Assembly (NCBI GenBank): GCA_036557785.1
Contig: DATBGZ010000066.1
Location: 30,574 to 94,573 of the forward strand
Reading direction: 5' to 3'
From: DATBGZ01 sp036557785
GTDB taxonomy: Bacteria > Actinomycetota > Actinomycetes > Mycobacteriales > Micromonosporaceae
Length of the DNA: 64,000 nt
A model generated the notes under the pieces. It was not told the origin of the DNA. It saw only the letters and a list, made by a program, of their open reading frames with translations, and searched no databases. The translations under genes were made by a program, and so were the position numbers. Positions 25,263-31,452 of the stretch are shown in pieces (the first letter of the stretch is position 1; each line of letters starts with the position of its first letter).

Positions 25263-25350
25263 ATGACCCGTCGCCTTGCGCCATCGCTGACAGCCGTCCT
25301 GGTTCGCGGCGGCCGCGCTCGCCGGCTGCGGCCAGACGGTGAGCCCGTGA
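25263..25350 (+). pseudogene. Remnant of a lipoprotein gene 5' end
   Basis: The sequence encodes MTRRLAPSLTAVLV, then, after a +1 shift, AAAALAGCGQTVSP and a stop. Together these form a typical lipoprotein signal peptide with lipobox LAGC. One extra T in CTGGTTCGCG accounts for the shift, and the following TGA ends the frame almost at once. It occupies the gap between the LuxR and devR genes and is probably decay debris. Confidence 0.4.
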
Positions 25351-25359
25351 GGTCACCGT

Positions 25360-26001
25360 CTACTTGGGATGGTCACCCAGCAGCTTGGTGGCGAGGACGG
25401 CGGCCTGGGTGCGGCGTTCCAGGCCAAGCTTGGCGAGCACGCTGGAGACGTAGTTCTTCACGGTCTTCTCGGCGAGGAACATCTTGCCCGCGATCTCCCG
25501 GTTGGTCAGGCCCTCGGCCACGAGCATGAGGATGCGCCGCTCCTGCTCGGTCAGCGAGCGCAGCTCGCTCGGCGGCTCGACGCCGCTGCGGATGCGCTCG
25601 AGCACCCGCTGGGTCACCGCGGGATCGAGCAGCGACTGTCCCGAGGCGACCCGGCGGACCGCGTCGACCAGGTCGGTGCCGCGGATCTGCTTGAGCACGT
25701 AGCCGGAGGCTCCCGCCATGATCGCGGCGAAGAGCGCCTCGTCGTCCTCGTAGGAGGTGAGGATCAGGCCATTAATCGACGGATCGACAGATCGCACCTC
25801 GCGGCAGACGTCGATGCCGTTGCCGTCGGGGAGGCGGGCGTCGAGCACCGCCACGTTGGGCCGCAGCGCGGGGATGCGGCGGATCGCCTCGAGCGCGGAC
25901 CCGGACTCGCCGACGACTTCGATATCGCCGTCGTGCTCGAGCAGGTCACGCAGGCCGGTGCGGACCACCTCGTGGTCGTCGAGCAGGAACACCCGGATCA
26001 T
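25360..26001 (-). CDS. devR: DevR/DosR response regulator
   Basis: A 213-residue NarL-family regulator that matches mycobacterial DosR position for position: D8, D9, phosphoacceptor D54 (AVLDARLPDG), T82 and K104 in the receiver, then HTH residues K179, K182 and N183 (AEKTVKNYV) that contact the GGGAC half-site in DosR. Start ATG 26001 reproduces this numbering; the open frame upstream is ignored. It is expected to be phosphorylated by the DevS-like kinase and to activate the surrounding stress genes. A perfect GGGACC-TT-GGTCCC box lies about 70 bp upstream, consistent with autoregulation. Confidence 0.92.
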   Translation of the reverse strand: MIRVFLLDDHEVVRTGLRDLLEHDGDIEVVGESGSALEAIRRIPALRPNVAVLDARLPDGNGIDVCREVRSVDPSINGLILTSYEDDEALFAAIMAGASGYVLKQIRGTDLVDAVRRVASGQSLLDPAVTQRVLERIRSGVEPPSELRSLTEQERRILMLVAEGLTNREIAGKMFLAEKTVKNYVSSVLAKLGLERRTQAAVLATKLLGDHPK

Positions 26002-26072
26002 GCGTTCATGTCTACCGCACGAACAGCTATCTCTGCGAGCGGACTGAGCCGGGCGTCGGTCACGAAGATGGC

Positions 26073-26086
26073 GGGACCTTGGTCCC
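26073..26086. promoter_or_regulatory. DevR/DosR box (perfect palindrome)
   Basis: GGGACCTTGGTCCC has perfect 6-bp inverted arms and is further flanked by C and G. It fits the DosR consensus GGGACY-WW-RGTCCC. It sits in the divergent region between devR (start 26001) and the nitroreductase pair (start 26238), placed to control both. It is the strongest candidate DevR site in the window. Confidence 0.75.
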
Positions 26087-26128
26087 GTTCGCCGACCCCG
26101 GCCGTGCGCGGCCGGTCCTACGGCTGAG

Positions 26129-26142
26129 AGGACCAACGACCC
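26129..26142. promoter_or_regulatory. Weak secondary DevR-like site
   Basis: AGGACCAACGACCC lies 43 bp from the perfect box and keeps the GGACC half with a degenerate second half. DosR promoters often carry a strong and a weak box, so this may be the cooperative partner. Similarity is modest. Confidence 0.3.
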
Positions 26143-26237
26143 TGGCGAGCCGGAGACGCCCGTCGCACGGTGGGAGATCAGCACGCGTACCGGTGCGAAA
26201 GCCCGGACCGCCGCGGCAGACAGGGTGGTGAACGAGC

Positions 26238-27314
26238 ATGTCCTCCACTGGGCACGACGCGTTCCGCGCGGCGGTCGGCGATGCCGTCCACGCGCCGTCG
26301 ATCTTCAACACGCAGCCGTGGCGTTGGCACGTGGGACCTGAGGGTCTGCACCTGACCGGCGACGCCACCAGGCGCCTGCCCGTGGTCGACCCGGACGCGA
26401 CGCTGCTGTTGCTCAGCTGCGGCGCCGCGCTGCACCACGCCCGGGTCAGTCTCGCCGCGCAGGGGTGGGCGGTCAGGGTCGACCGGCTGCCCTGCCGCGA
26501 GCGCCCCGGCGCCGATGGGCCGTACGGGTGCGAGGACGTGCTGGCGCGGATCGTGCTCCTGGGCCGGGTCCAGCCCGACCCGGTGGCGATCGCGCTGCGA
26601 GCGGCCATCCCACGGCGTCGCACCGACCGGCGCCCCTTCGGCGACGAACCGGTGCCGGCGTCGGCCCTGGCGGCGCTCATCGATGCGGCGCGGGCACAGG
26701 TCACGCGGGTGCACCGGGTGCGGCTGGACCAGATGCCGATGCTCGCGGTGGCGGTGGCCGGCGCCCAGGACAGCGAGCGGGCCGATCCCCGCTACCGCAT
26801 CGAGCTGATCCAGTGGACCAACCGTCCAGAGTGGAGCAACGACGGCGTGCCGCCGGGCACGGCCGTGCGGCGCGTGCCACGGCGGGTGCCCGTGCGGGAC
26901 TTCACGCCGGTCTCGGCGGCCGGGCGGGTGTCGAATATGGCCGATGAGCAGAGCCTCGCGGTGGCGCCCGGTGGTGACCGCGGCGCCGCCTACCTCATCC
27001 TGCACGGGCCGGGTGAGCGGGCCCTGGACTGGCTGCGCGCCGGCGAGGCGCTCTCCTCGGTGCTGCTCACCGCGGCGCAGGCCGGCCTCGCCACGGCGCC
27101 CTTCACCGATGTGCTGGAGGTCGACCATCCCCGCGACCTTGTGCGCGGACTCCTGCCCGGTCTGTCGCACCCGTACGTCCTGGTCCGCTGTGGTTACCCG
27201 GGCAGCGACCAGCCGCTGCCGGCAGTGCCACGCCGCGAGGTCGACGAGGTGCTGCACGAGGTGGCCGCGGGCGAGCGCCCTGTGTCCGGTCGGATAGCGG
27301 GGCGATCGGCGTGA
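26238..27314 (+). CDS. Acg-like nitroreductase-family protein (2 of 3)
   Basis: A 358-residue member of the Acg group: HAPSIFNTQPWRWHV at the N-terminus, LSCGAALHHARVSLA, RRTDRRPFGD in the middle and a C-terminal substrate/flavin lobe ending in a VLVRCGYPG strand. The ATG start follows the devR intergenic region carrying the DosR box. The next nitroreductase gene starts 4 nt before its stop, so they are a translationally coupled tandem pair. Confidence 0.87.
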   Translation: MSSTGHDAFRAAVGDAVHAPSIFNTQPWRWHVGPEGLHLTGDATRRLPVVDPDATLLLLSCGAALHHARVSLAAQGWAVRVDRLPCRERPGADGPYGCEDVLARIVLLGRVQPDPVAIALRAAIPRRRTDRRPFGDEPVPASALAALIDAARAQVTRVHRVRLDQMPMLAVAVAGAQDSERADPRYRIELIQWTNRPEWSNDGVPPGTAVRRVPRRVPVRDFTPVSAAGRVSNMADEQSLAVAPGGDRGAAYLILHGPGERALDWLRAGEALSSVLLTAAQAGLATAPFTDVLEVDHPRDLVRGLLPGLSHPYVLVRCGYPGSDQPLPAVPRREVDEVLHEVAAGERPVSGRIAGRSA

Positions 27315-28285
27315 CCACGCATGGCCTTGTCACGCGGACGCTGTTCGTCGATGCGGTCCGGTCCGCGGTCGCCGCCGTCTCGCTGCACAACAGCCAGCCG
27401 TGGCGGTTCCGGTACGACCCCGACACCGGCGCGGTCGAGGTCCGGGCCGACCGGAGCAGGGCGCTGAAGGTCACCGACCCGTCCGGTTGGGGGGTTCGGG
27501 TCGCGCTCGGCGCCGCGACGTACAACCTGATGCTGGCGTTCGCCGTGGCGCGGCAGCCGATGGAGGTGACCTGGCAGCCGAGCAACACCGACCCGGACCT
27601 GCACGCGCTGCTCGTTCCCGGACCGGCTCGACCCCCCACCAACGAGCAGGAGTGCCTTTACCACGCGATCGGTCGCCGGTACAGCAACCGGGCCCCGTTC
27701 CGGCCGGAGCCGGTGCCGCTGCACGCCCGTACGCAGATCGTGCGCGCCGCACGGGAGGAGCTCGCCTGGGTGGAGCTCGTCACCGGGGTTGCCCCGGTCG
27801 CGGCGGTGGCCGAGATCACCCGCGCGGCGCAGCAGGTGCTCGAGCGCGACCCCGCTTATCTGGCGGAGCTGCGCTCTTGGAGCCGCGACGATCCGGGCTC
27901 GCCGGATGGTGTGCCGCTGTGGACGTCAGGGCACAACACGGCGCCCCAGGACCTGTTTCCGCAGCGACCCTTCGGTGACCGACCCCGGCCGCCGGGGCGC
28001 GACTACGAGACCGAGCCGCTCGTGGCGGTGCTCGGCACGACGGGTGATCTCGCCATCGATCACCTCCACGCGGGCTACGCGCTGCAGCGGGTCCTGCTCA
28101 CGATTACCGACCTCGGCCTGTCCTGCGCGATGTTGTCCCAGCCCATCGAGGTGCCCTCGGCCCGCGAGCAGTTGCGGCTCGCGCTGGGCCGGTTCGGCAC
28201 ACCACAGATGGTGCTGCGCATCGGTTACGGTGTCCCGGGCGCCCGTTCGTCGCGACGGCCGCCGGAGGAGGTCATCGATGCCTGA
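27311..28285 (+). CDS. Acg-like nitroreductase-family protein (3 of 3)
   Basis: A 324-residue Acg-type protein with SLHNSQPWRFRY, RALKVTDPSGWGVRVALGAATYN, RRYSNRAPF and a C-terminal MVLRIGYGVPGARSSRRPPEEVI. GTG 27311 overlaps the upstream gene (GTGA). It diverges from its neighbour in sequence, so the duplication is old. Flavin binding is likely and catalytic substrate unknown, as for Rv2032/Rv3131. Confidence 0.87.
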   Translation: MTTHGLVTRTLFVDAVRSAVAAVSLHNSQPWRFRYDPDTGAVEVRADRSRALKVTDPSGWGVRVALGAATYNLMLAFAVARQPMEVTWQPSNTDPDLHALLVPGPARPPTNEQECLYHAIGRRYSNRAPFRPEPVPLHARTQIVRAAREELAWVELVTGVAPVAAVAEITRAAQQVLERDPAYLAELRSWSRDDPGSPDGVPLWTSGHNTAPQDLFPQRPFGDRPRPPGRDYETEPLVAVLGTTGDLAIDHLHAGYALQRVLLTITDLGLSCAMLSQPIEVPSAREQLRLALGRFGTPQMVLRIGYGVPGARSSRRPPEEVIDA

Positions 28286-28313
28286 GCGGGGCCGACCTGC
28301 CCGGTACCCATTC

Positions 28314-28327
28314 GGGCCGAAGGTCCC
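28314..28327. promoter_or_regulatory. Candidate DevR/DosR box upstream of the membrane protein gene
   Basis: GGGCCGAAGGTCCC has halves GGGCCGA and (reverse) GGGACCT, close to the DosR consensus. It lies 136 bp before the ATG of the two-helix membrane protein and just after the nitroreductase stop. A second inverted repeat, TGTCCC-CAGAA-GGGACA (28385-28401), follows it and may add a site or form an RNA hairpin. Confidence 0.5.
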
Positions 28328-28462
28328 ACCAGAGCAGACCCTCCTGCTCTGACCGCGCTGGTGCGGCGGCAGCGATCCTGATGATGTCCCCAGAAGGGAC
28401 AGGGTGCCCCGGAAGATCCGAAACCAGGACCCTGGAAGCTCCACAGAGGACGGAGAACTCTC

Positions 28463-29116
28463 ATGAAGCGTCGCACAATCGACCTAGTGGTCAGCGCGGG
28501 CGGTCTGCTGCTCGCGGTCATCCTGCTCGTCGGTGGGCTGGTCTTCACCAGCAACGCCAACTTCGCCAAGACCTACGTGCGCGACCAACTGTCGCAGCAG
28601 AAGATCACCTTCCCCACGGTCGAGGCGATCAACGCCAACCCCGAGACCGCCGGCACGCCCTGCCTGCTGGCGAACGCCGGTCAGCCCATGACGACCGGCA
28701 AGCAGGCGGAGTGCTACGCCAACAACTTCATCGGCGTGCACCTCAAGGGCATTGCGGACGGCAAGACCTACGCCGAGCTGGGCGACGTCCAGACCGACCT
28801 GAGGAACCAGATCGCCGCACTGCCCGCGGGCGACCCGCGGATCGCGGGGCTGCAGGACCAGCTCAACACCGTCAACACCGAACGTGACACGGTCTTCAAG
28901 GGCGAGACCCTGCGTGGGCTGCTGCTCACCTCGTACGGGTTCAGCGAGCTGGGTGCCAAGGCGGCGCTCGGGGCCACGGTCGCCTACATCGGCTCGGGGC
29001 TGCTCTTCCTGCTCGCGGCTCTCGGCTTCTGGCACGGCTGGCGCACTCCGCAGACCCAGGCCTTCGCGGCCGTGGAGGCCGCTGGGCGCCGTGAGCGCGC
29101 CGGAGCCAACGCCTGA
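28463..29116 (+). CDS. Two-helix membrane protein of unknown function
   Basis: A 217-residue protein with a first membrane helix at residues 8-30, an exported or periplasmic domain of about 130 residues with two cysteines (TPCLL, AECYAN) that could pair, and a second helix at about 175-195, followed by a short tail. I do not recognise a named family. The ATG at 28463 has GGAG upstream. A DosR-like box and the nitroreductase neighbours suggest membership of the hypoxic regulon; the cysteines could be substrates of the VKOR system (speculative). Confidence 0.7.
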   Translation: MKRRTIDLVVSAGGLLLAVILLVGGLVFTSNANFAKTYVRDQLSQQKITFPTVEAINANPETAGTPCLLANAGQPMTTGKQAECYANNFIGVHLKGIADGKTYAELGDVQTDLRNQIAALPAGDPRIAGLQDQLNTVNTERDTVFKGETLRGLLLTSYGFSELGAKAALGATVAYIGSGLLFLLAALGFWHGWRTPQTQAFAAVEAAGRRERAGANA

Positions 29117-29164
29117 CCTGTGCGACTCGGCTGACCCGCTGGTCGACAACCGAAACACACTCCC

Positions 29165-29196
29165 ACCGGGTTCCGCGCCCATCCGCGGAACCCGGT
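29165..29196 (+). terminator. Strong hairpin terminator
   Basis: ACCGGGTTCCGCG and CGCGGAACCCGGT form a 13-bp perfect stem with a 6-nt loop about 50 bp after the stop of the two-helix membrane protein gene. It marks the end of the DevR-linked island. Confidence 0.8.
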
Positions 29197-29209
29197 GGTC
29201 TCGTCTGCG

Positions 29210-29230
29210 GCCCCCCGTTCACCGGGGGGC
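29210..29230 (+). terminator. Second tandem hairpin
   Basis: GCCCCCCG-TTCAC-CGGGGGGC forms an 8-bp stem followed by a T-rich stretch (AGTTCTTCCGTTTCTG). It backs up the previous hairpin. The rest of the 29117-29408 gap contains no recognisable gene. Confidence 0.65.
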
Positions 29231-29408
29231 AGTTCTTCCGTTTCTGCCCGTCCGGCCGCCGGGCCGCTAAGAATGAAGGCTGTTCGGCCGGCGTCCCGCC
29301 GGGCGCCCGAGGCCCTGGTTGTGGGGCGGCCGAACTCATAGGCGCACACAGGCAGTACGCCGGCACGCGTCCTCGCGCGTGCCCCGAGGCACGCGGGGGT
29401 GGCGGCCG

Positions 29409-30593
29409 ATGGGCAGTGGGCCGGGTCGTGTCGTGATCGTCTCCGCCGGCGTGGGCGCGGGGCATGACGGCTCCACGGCGGAACTGGCACGGCGGCTCGC
29501 GGGCCGTGGATTCGCCATCGACCAACTCGACTTCATGGACCTGCTGCCAGGACCGAGCGGCTCGGCCTCGCTGCGGCTGTACAACCGCACCCTCAACCAC
29601 GCGCCCTGGGTCTACGCGGGGCTGTTCGAGGTGGGGACCTGGTCAGCCGTCGCCGCGCTGACCCGTAGCCTGCTCGCCCCGGCCCGGTCCCGGCTGCTCA
29701 GCCTCCTGAGTCGCGACGTCCGCGCGGTGGTCTCGACCTACTCCCTGGCCAGCCAACTGCTCGGACCGCTGCGCCGGACGGGCCGGCTGCGGGTGCCGGC
29801 CATCACTTACGTCACCGACTTCGCCGTGCACCGGCAGTGGGTGGTGCCCGGGGTTGACGCTCTGCTCGCCCCACACCAGGTCGGCGTCGTGCAGGCGCGG
29901 GTGCTCGGTGCGAGCGCCGGCTCCGCGCTGGCCGCCGGCGCCCTGGTCGCGCCCGGGTTCCGTCCACCCACGCCGGCCGAGCGGATCGCTGCCCGCGCCG
30001 CCTTCGGGTTGCCGAGGGGGCGGTTGGCGCTCGTCGCGGCGGGGTCGTGGGGGGTGGGCCGGGTCGCCCAGGCGGCGGCCGAGATCCGGGACTCGGGCAT
30101 CGCCACGCCGGTCGTGGTCTGCGGCCGCAACGCCCACCTGCGCGAGCGCCTCGCCCGGGCCGGGCTGCCCGCGCTGGGCTGGGTTGACGACATGCCCACG
30201 CTTATGAAGGCGGTCGATGTCCTCGTGGAGAACGCGGGCGGACTGATGGCGCTGGAGGGGATGGCCACCGGGCTGCCCATCGCGACCTACCGGCCGATCC
30301 CGGGGCATGGCACCCGCAGCGCCGCGACCCTCGAGCAGGCCGGCGTGAGCCGCTGGATCCGCCACCCGGGCGCGCTGCGCCCCACCCTCGTCCGGCTGAT
30401 GGACGGCGACCTGGGGGACCGGCAGCGCACGGCCGCGGCGCCGATGCTGGGCGCCGACCCCGCGGAGGTCGTGGCGCAGTTGGCCCGCCCGACCGTGAAC
30501 GGCAGCCACCTGGTCCCGCGATCGTGGGCCTCTCGGCGTGAGTGGCGATCCATGGACGTCGAAAGCCCCACGATCGTGGCGGGGGAGCCATGA
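29409..30593 (+). CDS. Glycosyltransferase, MGDG synthase / GT28 type
   Basis: A 394-residue glycosyltransferase. The N-terminal VIVSAGVGAGHDGSTAELARRL matches MGDG-synthase-type nucleotide-sugar transferases, and the C-terminal domain has VLVENAGGLMALEGMATGLPIATYRPIPGHG, the UDP-sugar binding region. It probably adds a sugar to a lipid acceptor at the inner membrane face. The next gene overlaps its stop (ATGA), so a glycolipid or cell-envelope glycan pathway is likely. The substrate is unknown. Confidence 0.8.
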   Translation: MGSGPGRVVIVSAGVGAGHDGSTAELARRLAGRGFAIDQLDFMDLLPGPSGSASLRLYNRTLNHAPWVYAGLFEVGTWSAVAALTRSLLAPARSRLLSLLSRDVRAVVSTYSLASQLLGPLRRTGRLRVPAITYVTDFAVHRQWVVPGVDALLAPHQVGVVQARVLGASAGSALAAGALVAPGFRPPTPAERIAARAAFGLPRGRLALVAAGSWGVGRVAQAAAEIRDSGIATPVVVCGRNAHLRERLARAGLPALGWVDDMPTLMKAVDVLVENAGGLMALEGMATGLPIATYRPIPGHGTRSAATLEQAGVSRWIRHPGALRPTLVRLMDGDLGDRQRTAAAPMLGADPAEVVAQLARPTVNGSHLVPRSWASRREWRSMDVESPTIVAGEP

Positions 30594-31216
30594 TCGAACG
30601 TCACGTCGCGCTCACCTTCGACGGCGGACCCGACCCGGTCTCCACCCCGTACTTCCTCGACGCGCTGGCGGCGGCGCAGGTGCGGGCGACGTTCTTCGTC
30701 GTGGGCGAGCGGCTGTCCCGGCAGCGTTGGCTCGGCCGCCTGCTCGCCTCGGCCGGGCATGAGCTGGCCGTCCACGGCTGGCGGCATGCGCCACTGGTGC
30801 CGTGCCGGGCTGCCCGCCGGGCCCTGGCCCGGACCACCGACCTCATCACGGAGGTCACCGGGGTCGCACCGCGATGGTTCCGGCTGCCGGCCGGGCTGCC
30901 GTTGCCCGGCGTGCTGCGGATGGTGCGGGAGACGGGCCTCGAGCCGGTCGCCTGCACCGCCCGGGACGGGTGGGCGGTCGGGCCGCGGTCGGGTGGCCGA
31001 CCCACCGCGATCGCGCGACGGGTCGCGGCCGGCCTACGCGGCGGGGCGACGATCCTGCTCCACGACCGCGCCGGGCCCGAGGCGTCGTGGCGAGCCGCGC
31101 TCGCCGCGGTTCCGCTCGTGGTGCGGTTGTGCCGCCGCAACGGGTTGCGCATCGGCCCGCTCGGCGAGCATGGCTCGGATCCGGCGCTGCCGCAGACGCG
31201 AGGTACGGGCGGCTAA
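30590..31216 (+). CDS. Polysaccharide deacetylase-like (NodB fold), altered active site
   Basis: A 208-residue carbohydrate esterase 4-like protein. Motif 1 reads VALTFDGGPD instead of TFDDGPD, so the second, metal-binding Asp is Gly; motif 2 is VHGWRH (an HxxxH-like metal site); motif 3 RLPAGLP departs from RxPYG; motif 5 is LLHD. Loss of a metal ligand suggests weak, altered or absent deacetylase activity. There is no signal peptide, so it acts in the cytoplasm or is exported otherwise. It is co-translated with the glycosyltransferase (ATGA overlap). Confidence 0.78.
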   Translation: MIERHVALTFDGGPDPVSTPYFLDALAAAQVRATFFVVGERLSRQRWLGRLLASAGHELAVHGWRHAPLVPCRAARRALARTTDLITEVTGVAPRWFRLPAGLPLPGVLRMVRETGLEPVACTARDGWAVGPRSGGRPTAIARRVAAGLRGGATILLHDRAGPEASWRAALAAVPLVVRLCRRNGLRIGPLGEHGSDPALPQTRGTGG

Positions 31217-31219
31217 GCT
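31214..31219 (+). promoter_or_regulatory. -10 box of a leaderless promoter
   Basis: TAAGCT lies across the deacetylase stop codon and ends 6 nt before ATG 31226, which has no Shine-Dalgarno site. Transcription would begin at the ATG. Confidence 0.45.
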
Positions 31220-31225
31220 GCCGGA

Positions 31226-31411
31226 ATGGGTTCGATGCCGGCACCGCCGCGTCCCGTTGACAGGCGGCAGTCGCGCGCGGTGCTGCTGCTCTCCGCGGCG
31301 CTCGCGGCCCTGGCCACCCTTTGGCTGGTGGGCGGCTACCTGTTGCTCACCCGTGCCCCGGACCTCGGTCCACTGCCCGGCGCTACCCCGACGCCCTCCG
31401 CGACCCGCTGA
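31226..31411 (+). CDS. Small single-pass membrane protein
   Basis: A 61-residue protein: a short basic N-terminus (RPVDRRQSR), one membrane helix at about residues 18-42 and a Pro/Thr-rich C-terminal tail that would face outside. No family recognised. A TAAGCT box 6 nt before ATG 31226 suggests a leaderless transcript. It lies 10 bp after the deacetylase gene and converges with the ABC permease. Confidence 0.5.
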   Translation: MGSMPAPPRPVDRRQSRAVLLLSAALAALATLWLVGGYLLLTRAPDLGPLPGATPTPSATR

Positions 31412-31452
31412 CTCGCCCGACGTTCTCGCGGCGACGCTCCCCCTGCGGCGGT

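Noticed and set aside
28278..28352. 24-codon ORF after the nitroreductase pair
   Set aside because: It overlaps the upstream stop, spans the DosR-like box and has no family or codon-bias support.
28385..28401. TGTCCC-CAGAA-GGGACA as a further DosR box
   Set aside because: The half-sites are in the opposite order (TCCC first, GGGA last) from the DosR consensus, so it is more likely an RNA hairpin or chance.
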